DNA of 64,000 bases from assembly GCA_020636325.1 (NCBI GenBank), contig JACJYC010000012.1, forward strand, positions 164,120 to 228,119, in the 5' to 3' direction. Positions 9,025 through 18,539 of the stretch are shown here, piece by piece. The stretch comes from Lewinellaceae bacterium (lineage in GTDB: Bacteria; Bacteroidota; Bacteroidia; Chitinophagales; Saprospiraceae). A program made the translations under genes and the position numbers. A model generated the notes under the pieces. It worked only from the letters and a program-made list of their open reading frames with translations. It was not told where the DNA came from and ran no database searches. Each line of letters opens with the position of its first letter. The stretch's first letter is position 1.

Positions 9025-11484
9025 TCACTTAAACCGGATATTCACAAAAATGTCCATTTCGCTGTTACCGCCGGGATTCACCCATAGGATTTTGCTGTCC
9101 CCATCGTAATGCCAGCCGGGTTGATCCGTTGCTGTGCTCATGGCCAATGGTTTCATCCCGGCAGCGACGGATTGCGGCGCCGACGGCGTATGTATTTTCA
9201 GGCGGTAAGTCCTTTTGGGCAGTTGATAGGCCCCGTTCGGTTTATCGATCTGGACGTCCAGGCGGTCCTCCGTTTGCTCCGAATGGATGACGGTAGCCGC
9301 GAATTTCCCGCTTTGGTAATCCAGGCTTTTGCCGTCGTCGTCGTACAGCGTGAATTCGGATGATCCGCCGGGGAACAGGTCGAAGGTGATCCGGTCGACC
9401 GGCTTCTGACCGACATAATCCATAGCTTCCTGCATCGGGATAATGGCGCCTGCCTTCACCAGAATGGGGATCCGGTCCAGCGGCGTTTCCACCTGGATGT
9501 ATTGTTTTCCGGCATATGACCTTCCGGTCCAATAATCGACCCAGGTTCCTTTCGGCAGGTAGATGACCCGGGTTTGCGCCCCTTTCACCGTCACCGGGCA
9601 AACCATCATGCTTTCACCCAGCAGGTATTGGTCCATGATATCGTACACGTTCGGGTCATCCTGATATTCCAGTACCAGGGCCCGCATGACCGGCATGCCG
9701 GTGAGGTACATCTGGTAGGAATGGCTGTACAAATACGGGATGAGGCGGTAACGCATGCGATCGTACTCCCGGAAGATCCGAAGCCCGTCCTCGCCGTAAT
9801 TCCAGGGCTCCTTGTAGCCGGGATGGTCCATACCGAACAGGTGCGCCACCGGGCTGAGCAGGCCGAACTGGCACCAGCGAATGTACAATTCAGGGTCTGC
9901 AGGGTGCTCGAATCCGCCCATGCAGTGGGCCCAGTTGCCGACACCGGAAATGCCGATGTTCAATCCGGCTTTGATGACCGGTGCAAAGTACTGCCACTCG
10001 CTGGGCCAGTCGCCGGCAAAAATAAACGGGTAGCGTTGAATGCCGGCATAGCCTTCGCGGGTATGGTTCATGCCGCGAATACCGTTGAATTGCTGAAAAT
10101 GCTCATACGGGGCCTTGGCATAAGCGATGGGGAATACGTTGTGAAGCTGTTCGATGGTTTTACCCGTAGGGCCGACCTTGTCGCTTTCATTGGCAACAGC
10201 GCCGAATGCGCTGCCTTCATCCGTTTTCAGGAATTTCGCTCCGATGGAAGCCACATTCATCACCCCGTTTTTCCACCACCAGTCGACCGCTTCGGGGTCA
10301 AAGAAGTTGACGAATTCGCCGGGGTTGTTATCTTCCGGATACACAAATCCTTGCTTGCGGGCCTGATCGAGCAGGCGCAGCTTCTTGCCGTTGTCGAACC
10401 GGGGCCGGATGTGTACGCCTGCCAGGTTGATGTGCAGCGCGTACAAGCTGTCGAACATGGCTTTGGGGTTCTTGAAGGTCTCCCGCCATTCGAACGAAGT
10501 GGCCCCTTTGCCGCCGTTCTCTCCGAAGATGCGCCAGGTCGAATCCAGGTGAAGGATATCCAGCGGGATGCCGAGCTCCCTGAATTTTTTCACCAGATTG
10601 ACCACATAATCGGTCGAGGTGTTGGCTTCGTACCCCCATGTGCCGCCGCTGTAAGTGCCCACCTGCAAACCAAGCGCAAACCGGGGCATCAGGGGCGCTT
10701 TCCCGGTGACACCGGTATACTGATTGAGCATGGCCGGAAAACCGGGGCCATAAATGAAATAATAATCCAGCTCGCCGCCGGTTGCTTTAAAGGTGTAACC
10801 CGCCGGATCGGAAGAGCCCATATCCCAGCTGGTGGCAAACGAATTATGGAAAAAGATGCCGTACCCTCGGGTGCTCATGAAAAAGGGTACAGGGCAATAA
10901 TTGGCCTCCAGGACGTTGTAAGCGCCGAGGATATGCGGCCTGGCCGTCCCCCGGCCGACGTTCAGGTCCACTTTCTTGCCGCGGCGATCCAGGAAATCCA
11001 TCCGCTCGCCGAAGCCGAAGAAATGCTCGTCTGCGAAAAGGGTTTTGCGGCAGCCTACCGCACCTTCCCCTGTCCAGGGTCCGCCGTTCAGCTCCGGATT
11101 TTCTTCCGACAGGACCTTCCCGTCCGCGGCCGTTACCGCAATGGCAAACGGCATTTTGGAGACCGTAACCTGCAGGCTGCCCGTCTGAATGACGAATTTG
11201 TCCGGTTCTTCCCTGGAAATTACCCGGACCTGCGGCCATTCATAACGCGAAACCATCCACGGCTCATCGGCGGCAAAATCGCCGGTCCAGACATAGCGAA
11301 TCCGGAACATGGATTCCGTGCACCATTCCAGCCGGACCCGGGCCTGATCGCAGGTGAAGGAGAAAGTGTTGCCCTGCTGTTCAAAACCCGACAGGTAGTT
11401 CCCTGCTCCGGACTGAGCGTTCGTCAAACCGTTGAGGAACACGGTAAAAACCAGCAATATAATTCTTTTGGCTGAAAAGCTCAT
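9025..11484 (-). CDS. secreted GH31 family glycosidase
   Basis: The product has 819 residues with a signal peptide ending at TNAQ (24). It shows the N-terminal galactose-mutarotase-like region (DEHFFGFGERMDFLDR), the barrel with nucleophile motif FLKTDEG (Asp422) and acid/base motif FAGDWPSEW (Asp492), and a C-terminal beta-sandwich containing YDDDGKS. Family 31 contains alpha-glucosidases, alpha-xylosidases and alpha-galactosidases, and the substrate cannot be fixed here. As first gene of the minus-strand operon it faces the divergent promoter region at 11485-11885, with a CAAATTTA box (TAnnTTTG on the minus strand) at 11590-11597 about 105 bp upstream of the ATG. Confidence 0.92.
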   Translation of the reverse strand: MSFSAKRIILLVFTVFLNGLTNAQSGAGNYLSGFEQQGNTFSFTCDQARVRLEWCTESMFRIRYVWTGDFAADEPWMVSRYEWPQVRVISREEPDKFVIQTGSLQVTVSKMPFAIAVTAADGKVLSEENPELNGGPWTGEGAVGCRKTLFADEHFFGFGERMDFLDRRGKKVDLNVGRGTARPHILGAYNVLEANYCPVPFFMSTRGYGIFFHNSFATSWDMGSSDPAGYTFKATGGELDYYFIYGPGFPAMLNQYTGVTGKAPLMPRFALGLQVGTYSGGTWGYEANTSTDYVVNLVKKFRELGIPLDILHLDSTWRIFGENGGKGATSFEWRETFKNPKAMFDSLYALHINLAGVHIRPRFDNGKKLRLLDQARKQGFVYPEDNNPGEFVNFFDPEAVDWWWKNGVMNVASIGAKFLKTDEGSAFGAVANESDKVGPTGKTIEQLHNVFPIAYAKAPYEHFQQFNGIRGMNHTREGYAGIQRYPFIFAGDWPSEWQYFAPVIKAGLNIGISGVGNWAHCMGGFEHPADPELYIRWCQFGLLSPVAHLFGMDHPGYKEPWNYGEDGLRIFREYDRMRYRLIPYLYSHSYQMYLTGMPVMRALVLEYQDDPNVYDIMDQYLLGESMMVCPVTVKGAQTRVIYLPKGTWVDYWTGRSYAGKQYIQVETPLDRIPILVKAGAIIPMQEAMDYVGQKPVDRITFDLFPGGSSEFTLYDDDGKSLDYQSGKFAATVIHSEQTEDRLDVQIDKPNGAYQLPKRTYRLKIHTPSAPQSVAAGMKPLAMSTATDQPGWHYDGDSKILWVNPGGNSEMDIFVNIRFK

Positions 11485-11885
11485 CTGTGTTGCGATTGGA
11501 AAGTCATGATCAGAAATTGGGCTATTGGGCAGCCCGTTGAAAAACCATATTTTTTTTTGAAAAGCCCTGGTATTTGAAATATAGTTTCACAAATTTAGGT
11601 GACAGGCATAGAAAAACTGTTCTGCACTGTTCTGGACAACAGGTAATAACTGTTCTGGACAATTCTGCCCCAAGACCGGATCCAAGGAAAAAAACCTGCG
11701 CTCTGCCGGTCAGGTCGCACGCCGGTCGTCATTTCGGGTAGTTTTTCGGTCGTTATCAGAAAAGTACGGAACAGTTTTCCGGTAAATTGCCGATACCTTG
11801 GCTGCGTGCCGGAATCGGCGGGTTTTCAGTTGGTGAATAATTGAAGCGAACGTGTGATTTTTTGAATTCCTAAACTGGCTATACA
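11485..11885. promoter_or_regulatory. divergent regulatory region between GH31 and GH2 operons
   Basis: No gene is seen in these 401 bases. A minus-strand -7 box (TAAATTTG) lies at 11590-11597. Immediately upstream of it on the minus strand are three direct copies of ACTGTTCTG at 11616, 11626 and 11649. For the GH2 side, TACCTTGG near 11797 is a one-mismatch -7 candidate. The spacing suggests a shared activator or repressor site for both carbohydrate operons; this is inference. Confidence 0.6.
11616..11657. promoter_or_regulatory. triple ACTGTTCTG direct repeat, candidate operator
   Basis: Identical 9-mers begin at 11616, 11626 and 11649. The first two are 10 bp apart and the third is 23 bp further on. 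The second and third copies extend identically as ACTGTTCTGGACAA. They sit 19-60 bp upstream of the minus-strand -7 box, where an activator would bind. Confidence 0.5.
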
Positions 11886-14696
11886 ATGCGTTTCCCTTTT
11901 TCCTTTCAAATGCTGTCCTTTCTGGCCATTGTCGCTGTACCCGGCACGCTGGGCGCCCAGGACACCCAACCGGCCAAAGAAGTCCTTTTCCTGTCCGGAA
12001 CGGATAAAGACCATACCGTCCCCTGGGATTTTATCTGCTCCGACGGGCGCAGAAGCGGGACCTGGACAACAATCGAAGTCCCCTCCTGCTGGGAGCAACA
12101 GGGGTTCGGCAGCTATGATTACGGCCGGAACTATCACACTTACGGAAAAAAGTACCGCTTTTCTGACGAAACAGGCACTTACAAGCACAACTTCAGCGTC
12201 CCCTCGGGCTGGAAGAACAGAAGGATTTACCTTGTTTTCGAAGGGGTAATGACGGATGCGGAAGTACAGGTCAACGGACAACCAGCCGGAGAGCCCCACC
12301 AGGGCGCGTTCTACCGCTTCCGGTACGATGTTACCGGAAAGATCCGCCCCGGGGCCTCCAACGACCTGGAGGTCAAAGTGAGCAAAATGTCCGCCGATCC
12401 GTCGGTGAACAGGGCCGAACGCTATGCCGACTACTGGATCTTCGGGGGCATTTTCCGGCCGGTTTACCTGGAGTCCTTCCCGGTCGAACACATTGAACGG
12501 GTAGCGGTTTCAGCCGGCGCGGACGGCAGTTTTTCAGCAGATGTTTTTGCGAAAGGCCTTCAAGGGCCCCGGGAAATTACCGTTACCGTAACGGATCGCC
12601 TGGGCCGGATTGCGGGCGAAAGCCGGATCAGCATGGCAAAAGGCCAGGAAAAGGCCGTCCTGAACCTGAATGTACCCGCACCGGACCGTTGGACAGCCGA
12701 AACGCCTCATCTGTACAAAGCCCGGTTCGTCCTTTCAGCGGGTCAAAAGACCTTGTTTGAAACGGAAGAGAAATTCGGATTCCGGACCATCGGGATCCGG
12801 CACGGGGACGGGGTCTACCTCAACGGGGTTAAAATCAAATTCAAGGGCGTCAACCGCCACTGTTTCTGGCCTGAATCCGGCCGTACCCTGAGCCGGGAAA
12901 TCGACCTGATGGACGTTCGGCTCATCAAGGAGATGAACATGAACGCCGTCCGCTGTTCTCACTACCCGCCGGACGCCGGTTTCCTGGATCTCTGCGATTC
13001 CCTGGGCCTCTACGTGCTCGATGAACTGGCGGGCTGGCAGAACGCCTACGATACCGAGGTGGGTGAAAAGCTGGTCAGGGAAATGGTGATCAGGGATGTC
13101 AATCACCCATCGGTCATCTTTTGGAGCAACGGCAACGAGGGCGGCACCAACAAGGAGCTGGACGACGATTTTGCCCTGTACGATCCGTCCGACCGGCCGG
13201 TCATCCATGCCCACCACCGCCCCGGAAACGACTTCAACGGCATCGAAACCAACCACTACGAAAACTATTACAGCACCCGGAATATCCTGAATGATTCCCT
13301 GATCTACATCCCGACCGAATTCCTGCACGGCCAGGATGACGGCGGTGCAGCGGCCGGACTGTCTGATTTCTGGGAGCTGATGTGGCGGCATCCGCGATCG
13401 GGCGGCGGTTTCCTCTGGGCCCTCCTGGATGAAGGCGTTGTGCGCACCGACCTCGGCAACCGGATCGACGTCAACCGGGTTAACGCACCGGACGGGGTCC
13501 TGGGTCCGCACCGGGAAAAAGAAGGCAGCTATTATGCCCTGAAAGAGATTTTCTCCCCGGTGAAAATGACGACCGGAACCATGGGGCCGCCCTTCGGAGA
13601 TGAGCTCCACCTGGAAAACCGGTTTCACTTTACCAACCTGCGGCAATGCAGCTTCCGCTGGGTGACAGTCAATTTTGCCCGACCCGGGGACCGGTCCAAC
13701 GGTCATAACACACGGCTGGAAGGTATTGTGAAGGGTCCGGATATTCGGCCAGGCGAAAAAGGCCGGTTCAGGCTCGGCGTTCCCGAAGAGGAGCTCAGGC
13801 GAGCGGAAGGGCTTATGGTCACGGTTCAATCCCCCGAGGGCGAGGATATATTGACAAAATCCTGGCTTCTTCACCCTCCAAACCCGGTCAGAACAACCGG
13901 CGAGAATGCCGCCGAATCCGAAGAATCCGATACGACCCTGACCCTGAAAGCCAACGGGATACGGGTGACCTTCGACAAACGGACGGGCATGCTGGCGCAA
14001 CTGGGAAACGACCTCAGCCCCGGCCTTTCATTCCGCAACGGCCCTGTAATGGCCGGCGGAGCGGCGGCAATGACCGCATTCCGGCATCTTCCGGACGACA
14101 AAAATCAGGTCCTGGAGGTCGATTACGAAGGCGCCCTGCAATCCGCCCGGTGGACCCTGTACCCCTCCGGGTGGCTGAAACTGGAATACTGCTACAGGCT
14201 CGACGGCGAAACGGCATACGCCGGCATCAGCTTCGACTACCCGGAATCCCGGATCATCAGCGCCCGCTGGCTGGGCAAAGGCCCGTCGAGGGTCTGGAAG
14301 AACCGGCTGAAAGGCGGGGTTCACGATGTCTGGGAAAACCTTTGGAACAATACCCATACCGGCAGCGCACCGTGGATCTACCCCGAGTTCAAGGGCTATT
14401 TCGCCGACATTTCCTGGATGGAATTCAACACCGCCGAGGGGAAGTTCCTGGTGGCCGCCGACCAACCGGGTTTGTTTGTCCGGCTCTTTGATTTCCATGG
14501 GCTTTCCGGGCCGGTTTCCTACCCCGCACTGCCGCCCGGTGATATTTCTTTTCTGGATGCCATCCCGCCGATCGGAACCAAACTTGCCCTGGGAATTGAA
14601 AACCGCGTCAGCAACCTGGGGCCGGAAAGCGAATTAAACCGGCTGGAAGGTCCCATCAGCCGGACCCTGTATTTTTATTTCGGCTTACCCGAGTAG
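11886..14696 (+). CDS. secreted GH2 family glycosidase (beta-galactosidase-like)
   Basis: The product has 936 residues with a signal peptide ending at LGAQ (24). The order is sugar-binding domain (about 55-200), immunoglobulin-like domain (about 200-300), TIM barrel (about 300-560) and C-terminal beta domains. The barrel holds GVNRHCFWPESG, the acid/base motif SNGNEGG (Glu418) and the nucleophile segment IPTEFLHG (Glu478). Family 2 enzymes act on beta-galactosides, beta-glucuronides or beta-mannosides, and the exact specificity is not readable. It is followed 44 bp later by the GH105 gene, forming a two-gene operon divergent from the GH31 operon. Presence beside GH105 and GH106 fits side-chain removal from rhamnogalacturonan or a comparable glycan. 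Confidence 0.9.
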   Translation: MRFPFSFQMLSFLAIVAVPGTLGAQDTQPAKEVLFLSGTDKDHTVPWDFICSDGRRSGTWTTIEVPSCWEQQGFGSYDYGRNYHTYGKKYRFSDETGTYKHNFSVPSGWKNRRIYLVFEGVMTDAEVQVNGQPAGEPHQGAFYRFRYDVTGKIRPGASNDLEVKVSKMSADPSVNRAERYADYWIFGGIFRPVYLESFPVEHIERVAVSAGADGSFSADVFAKGLQGPREITVTVTDRLGRIAGESRISMAKGQEKAVLNLNVPAPDRWTAETPHLYKARFVLSAGQKTLFETEEKFGFRTIGIRHGDGVYLNGVKIKFKGVNRHCFWPESGRTLSREIDLMDVRLIKEMNMNAVRCSHYPPDAGFLDLCDSLGLYVLDELAGWQNAYDTEVGEKLVREMVIRDVNHPSVIFWSNGNEGGTNKELDDDFALYDPSDRPVIHAHHRPGNDFNGIETNHYENYYSTRNILNDSLIYIPTEFLHGQDDGGAAAGLSDFWELMWRHPRSGGGFLWALLDEGVVRTDLGNRIDVNRVNAPDGVLGPHREKEGSYYALKEIFSPVKMTTGTMGPPFGDELHLENRFHFTNLRQCSFRWVTVNFARPGDRSNGHNTRLEGIVKGPDIRPGEKGRFRLGVPEEELRRAEGLMVTVQSPEGEDILTKSWLLHPPNPVRTTGENAAESEESDTTLTLKANGIRVTFDKRTGMLAQLGNDLSPGLSFRNGPVMAGGAAAMTAFRHLPDDKNQVLEVDYEGALQSARWTLYPSGWLKLEYCYRLDGETAYAGISFDYPESRIISARWLGKGPSRVWKNRLKGGVHDVWENLWNNTHTGSAPWIYPEFKGYFADISWMEFNTAEGKFLVAADQPGLFVRLFDFHGLSGPVSYPALPPGDISFLDAIPPIGTKLALGIENRVSNLGPESELNRLEGPISRTLYFYFGLPE

Positions 14697-14740
14697 CCGG
14701 CTGAAAACAACCAACCGATAACCAATAAAATTCACCAACA

Positions 14741-15895
14741 ATGCATCGACTCAATTTACGGCAGATACTCCTGGCCTCTCTGACCATCTGGAGCCTTATC
14801 CCGGCCCAATCCGACGCTCAAAGTCCGGTCACCGCCGGAGAAAGCCTGGAAAAAATGCGGCTGGCCAACAACTATTTCATGGACAAATGGCCGGATGCGG
14901 GCCAGCGGATCGTTACCAATATTTCCAGGGCCAGCAATATCTGGACCCGGGCCGTGTATTACGAAGGCCTCATGGAATTCTGCAAGCTCGACGAGGACCC
15001 CGCCTACCTGGATTACGCCGTAAAATGGGCGGAATTCCACGACTGGAACCTGCGCGACGGCCAGACCTATACCCGGAACGCCGATAACCAATGCGCCGGC
15101 CAGGTTTATATCGACCTTTACCGCCTCGACCCGAAGCCGGAGAAGATCCGGTATATCAAAGCCTCAATCGACAGCATGATGCGCACCGGCAAAATTGACG
15201 ACTGGAGCTGGATCGACGCCATCCAGATGGGCATGCCGGTATTCGCCAAACTCGGCGCAGTGTATCATGACAATGCCTATTTTGAACGCATGCACGAAAT
15301 GTACCGTTTTACCCGGGACCAGCACGGCGACCATGGCCTGTTCAACAAAAAAACGGGACTGTGGTGGCGCGACGGCGATTTCGACCCGCCTTATGCCGAG
15401 CCGAACGGAAAGGATTGCTACTGGTCGCGCGGCAACGGCTGGGTGGTCATGGCCATGGTCAGGGTACTGGAAGAACTGCCCAAAAACGGCCCGCACCGGA
15501 AGGAATATGTCAATATGCTGAAAAAAATGTGCAAAGCCCTGGCCAGGGTTCAGCGCCCTGACGGCTTCTGGAATGTCAGCCTGCACGATCCCGGTCATTT
15601 CGGCGGACGGGAGGCCACAGGAACGGCCATGTTCGTCTACGGCATGGCCTGGGGCGTCAACCAGGGCATCCTCAGCAGGAAAAAATACGAACCTGCGGCA
15701 CGCAAGGCCTGGAACGCCCTTATCCGCGAGGCCGTTCACCCCGATGGAGCCCTGGGTTATGTGCAGGGCACCGGAAAGGAGCCGTCGGCCGGGCAACCGG
15801 TGACCTATGACAGCGTTCCCGATTTTGAGGACTACGGGCTCGGAGCATTCCTGCTGGCCGGCACCGAGATGTACAGGCTCCTGAATACCCGTTGA
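14741..15895 (+). CDS. GH105 unsaturated rhamnogalacturonyl hydrolase
   Basis: The product has 384 residues with a signal peptide ending at SDAQ (27). It is a single (alpha/alpha)6 domain with the catalytic aspartate in WSWIDAIQM (Asp159), the family motif WSRGNGW, and RVQRPDGFWNVSL. Family 105 enzymes hydrate the 4,5-unsaturated uronic acid left at the non-reducing end by polysaccharide lyases, releasing it from rhamnose. Its presence implies an upstream lyase elsewhere in the genome acting on rhamnogalacturonan, ulvan or a similar polymer. Its start lies 44 bp after the GH2 stop, and no separate promoter box was seen. Confidence 0.92.
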   Translation: MHRLNLRQILLASLTIWSLIPAQSDAQSPVTAGESLEKMRLANNYFMDKWPDAGQRIVTNISRASNIWTRAVYYEGLMEFCKLDEDPAYLDYAVKWAEFHDWNLRDGQTYTRNADNQCAGQVYIDLYRLDPKPEKIRYIKASIDSMMRTGKIDDWSWIDAIQMGMPVFAKLGAVYHDNAYFERMHEMYRFTRDQHGDHGLFNKKTGLWWRDGDFDPPYAEPNGKDCYWSRGNGWVVMAMVRVLEELPKNGPHRKEYVNMLKKMCKALARVQRPDGFWNVSLHDPGHFGGREATGTAMFVYGMAWGVNQGILSRKKYEPAARKAWNALIREAVHPDGALGYVQGTGKEPSAGQPVTYDSVPDFEDYGLGAFLLAGTEMYRLLNTR

Positions 15896-15964
15896 CCGAA
15901 CCCGCCGTCTCTTGGTCGCTGTAACATATTCATTTCAAAACAAGGATAAAAAGCGGATTCCACC

Positions 15965-15972
15965 TATATTTG
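15965..15972 (+). promoter_or_regulatory. TAnnTTTG -7 box before the TPR gene
   Basis: TATATTTG is an exact match to the Bacteroidota -7 consensus. It lies 21 bp before the ATG at 15994, predicting a very short leader. No clear -33 TTG was found at the usual spacing. Confidence 0.6.
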
Positions 15973-15993
15973 TATTCAGGCCAAATGACCCAT

Positions 15994-16881
15994 ATGAATA
16001 CCAATGAAGTAATTGCGCAGATCCGCGAATTGGTTGAATCCGACGAATTGGAACAGGCGATTGCTGTTTTCCGCCAACACAAGGACATCCTGGACATCGA
16101 AGACCACGAAGCGGAGATCATCAGTTTTGTTGCCCGTTTGAATTCGCTTTCCAGGGAACATCGCCTGGGCATCATTGATGCAGACCGTTACCGGATTGAC
16201 AAAAACCAGATCCGGCTGTCCATCATCGAACTGCTGTTGTCCGTTGAAAAAGAAGTCAACCTGAAGCCGCCGCCCCCGCCGCCGGTGCCGGAACAAAAGC
16301 GTCAGCCGACTGACGGGGATGAGCTGATCGAACAGGCGACCACCCTGTACAGCAACGGCAAATACAAAGAAGCGGAGGTCCTGATGAAAAGGGCCCTCGC
16401 CTCCCCCCTCAAGGTTTATCCCATGGACGAAGCCTTTACCATACTGGGTAACATCTACAACCAGATGGACCGGTTCCAGGAATCCATCGAAGCGCACCAG
16501 AACGCCCTGGAACTGAACCCGGATTCTTTCCGGGCCTGGACGAACCTGGGGGTCGTATACAGGCTTACCGCCCAATACGAAAAGGCCGAAGAGTGCTACC
16601 TCAAAGCCCTGAAAATCAACCCGGATTACGCTGAAGTGCACGCCAGTCTGGGCGCCTTGTACATCACCTATACCATGGAATTCGAAAAAGCCATCAAGCA
16701 CCTGAAGAAAGCCATCGAGCTGGATCCGGGGCTGGCAATCTCCTATTCCAACCTGGCGCTGGCACTGGCTTCGGTCGGTAAATTTGACGAAGCCGAAAAG
16801 AACCTGAAATTGGCCGTTTTGAAGGGCTATACGAATGCCGAAAGACTGAAAACCATGATTGACAACCTGAAGAGCCTGTAG
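15994..16881 (+). CDS. TPR protein with N-terminal effector-associated-domain (EAD11-like) module
   Basis: The product has 295 residues and no signal peptide, so it is predicted cytosolic. Residues 1-85 form a small helical module with the pattern ARLNSLSREHRLGIID followed by NQIRLSIIELL. This resembles effector-associated domain 11, an adaptor module known from bacterial conflict and signalling proteins (recognition, not a search). A proline run PPPPPPVPEQ (about 92-101) links it to TPR repeats from about 110 to the end (NPDSFRAWTNLGVVY; NPDYAEVHASLGALY). It should act as a protein-docking adaptor. The subtilase gene follows after 22 bp in the same direction. An ATG at 15985 is an alternative start, and the promoter box at 15965-15972 favours the later one. 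Confidence 0.8.
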   Translation: MNTNEVIAQIRELVESDELEQAIAVFRQHKDILDIEDHEAEIISFVARLNSLSREHRLGIIDADRYRIDKNQIRLSIIELLLSVEKEVNLKPPPPPPVPEQKRQPTDGDELIEQATTLYSNGKYKEAEVLMKRALASPLKVYPMDEAFTILGNIYNQMDRFQESIEAHQNALELNPDSFRAWTNLGVVYRLTAQYEKAEECYLKALKINPDYAEVHASLGALYITYTMEFEKAIKHLKKAIELDPGLAISYSNLALALASVGKFDEAEKNLKLAVLKGYTNAERLKTMIDNLKSL

Positions 16882-16903
16882 AAGAGATGAAACTGTTTTT
16901 AGT

Positions 16904-18526
16904 ATGAATGTCAGACCGCTTTTTCTGATTTTATGCCTTTTCGCCTTCATTGGAAAAAATCAGGCGCAGAAAGACCCCTCGCTTGTATCCGGCAACCTGA
17001 TCGTCAGGTTATCCGAAGGGATCACGCCCCAGGCCTGGCTGAAATTGAGGTGGCCGGGCAGGCAATTCCCTGTTCCGATTACCTGGCAACGCGCATTGGG
17101 CAAACGATTTAACATCCACCTTTTTGCCATTCCGGAGGCTTTGACCGGCGACGAAAACTGGCTCGACGATCTCCGCCGCGACCCTGCGGTTGTTGCCGCC
17201 CAATGGGATTTCAGGCTGGAATTCAGAGACACCCACCCGGACGACCCCTACTACCCGGAACAATGGGACCTGGACCGGATCGCCCTGCCCAAAGTCTGGG
17301 ACATTACGACCGGCGGATTGACGGCCCTCGGCGATACGATTGTAGTCGCTTATCTCGATTCGGGCTTCAATGTCGACCACCCAGAACTCAGGGACAACAT
17401 CTGGCATAACCAGGGGGAGATTCCGGGAGACGGCATCGACAATGACAACAACGGCTATATCGACGACTGGATGGGCTGGAACTACATCGATGCAGGTCCG
17501 GTTCACCGCGTCCATTTCCATGGGCACCAGGGCGCATCCATCGTCGGCGCAACCGGAAACAACGGGTACGGAATCGCGGGCATCAACTGGCATGTGAAAC
17601 TGATGCTGTTCGATACGGAGTTGATCAGCCAGGCCATCGAGGCCTACCAATACGTGATCGACCAGCGTTCGGCATACAATCAAACCGAGGGCGCGGAAGG
17701 GGCGTTTGTCGTAGCGACCAACGCATCCTTCGGGTTCGGCCGCCGGTTTTGTTCTGATGCGCCGATCTGGGGCCAGATGTACGACCCGTTGGGAGCTGCC
17801 GGCGTATTGACCGCCGCCGCCGCCGACAATAAAAGCTATGACGTAGATGAACTGGGCGACCTGCCCGCCACCTGCCCGAGCAAGTTCCTGATCGGTGTCA
17901 TGAACACCACGGTTGAAGATAAACCTTCCCAGCAAACCGCTTTCGGGAAAGAAAACATCGACCTCGCGGCGCCGGGCGACGGTTCCGGTTCCGTCAGCGT
18001 AGATGGGGAATTCGACCTGTTTGACGGCAATTCAGCCGCTGCACCCCATGTCACCGGCGCTATTGCCTTGCTGTACAGCCTGCCGTGCGAGGCGCTGGCA
18101 CAGGATGCGCTCAAAACCCCGGAAGGGACCGCCCTCAAAATACGGCAGGCGATCCTGAGCGGTGTGGACGTGCTGCCTTCCTTAAAAGGCAAAAACGCAA
18201 CGGAAGGCCGGCTGAACGTGTTGGGCGCCGTGGAAAAACTGCAGGCCGGCTGCGGCTCCACCACCGGACCCCTGGAGATCATGTTGTTGAACCCGAACCC
18301 GGTCCGGGATCAACTCGGCATCACTTTCGAAAGCCCTGATTTTGAGGATTTTCAAATGGAAGTCTTCGATGCGCTGGGCAGAAAGGTACATATCCGGCCG
18401 GTCAACCCGCCGCGATTCGGCGAAAAGAAAGTATTCCTCGACACCACACCGCTTCCGGCCGGAACCTATTTCCTCCGCCTGAAAAAGGGGAAGGATACCT
18501 TTTCAGCCAAATTCATCAAGATCTGA
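16904..18526 (+). CDS. T9SS-secreted subtilisin-like (S8) serine protease
   Basis: The product has 540 residues with a signal peptide ending at KNQAQ (22) and a propeptide-like region up to about 115. The S8 catalytic triad is visible: AYLDSGFN (Asp152), HGHQGASIVGA (His206) and GNSAAAPHVTG (Ser377). In the usual GTSMAAPH motif the Thr and Met are replaced by Asn and Ala. The last 80 residues start LNPNPVRDQL and end in AGTYFLRLKKG...FIKI, a T9SS type A sorting domain, so the enzyme is exported across the outer membrane. It follows the adaptor gene by 22 bp. A link between an outer-surface protease and a cytosolic adaptor is not obvious and is discussed as a finding. Confidence 0.9.
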   Translation: MNVRPLFLILCLFAFIGKNQAQKDPSLVSGNLIVRLSEGITPQAWLKLRWPGRQFPVPITWQRALGKRFNIHLFAIPEALTGDENWLDDLRRDPAVVAAQWDFRLEFRDTHPDDPYYPEQWDLDRIALPKVWDITTGGLTALGDTIVVAYLDSGFNVDHPELRDNIWHNQGEIPGDGIDNDNNGYIDDWMGWNYIDAGPVHRVHFHGHQGASIVGATGNNGYGIAGINWHVKLMLFDTELISQAIEAYQYVIDQRSAYNQTEGAEGAFVVATNASFGFGRRFCSDAPIWGQMYDPLGAAGVLTAAAADNKSYDVDELGDLPATCPSKFLIGVMNTTVEDKPSQQTAFGKENIDLAAPGDGSGSVSVDGEFDLFDGNSAAAPHVTGAIALLYSLPCEALAQDALKTPEGTALKIRQAILSGVDVLPSLKGKNATEGRLNVLGAVEKLQAGCGSTTGPLEIMLLNPNPVRDQLGITFESPDFEDFQMEVFDALGRKVHIRPVNPPRFGEKKVFLDTTPLPAGTYFLRLKKGKDTFSAKFIKI

Positions 18527-18539
18527 GCCGCACCGGAAT

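Noticed and set aside
9574..11475. 633-residue open frame on the plus strand
   Set aside because: It is fully antisense to the GH31 gene, has no family-like sequence and arises from GC-rich codon use.
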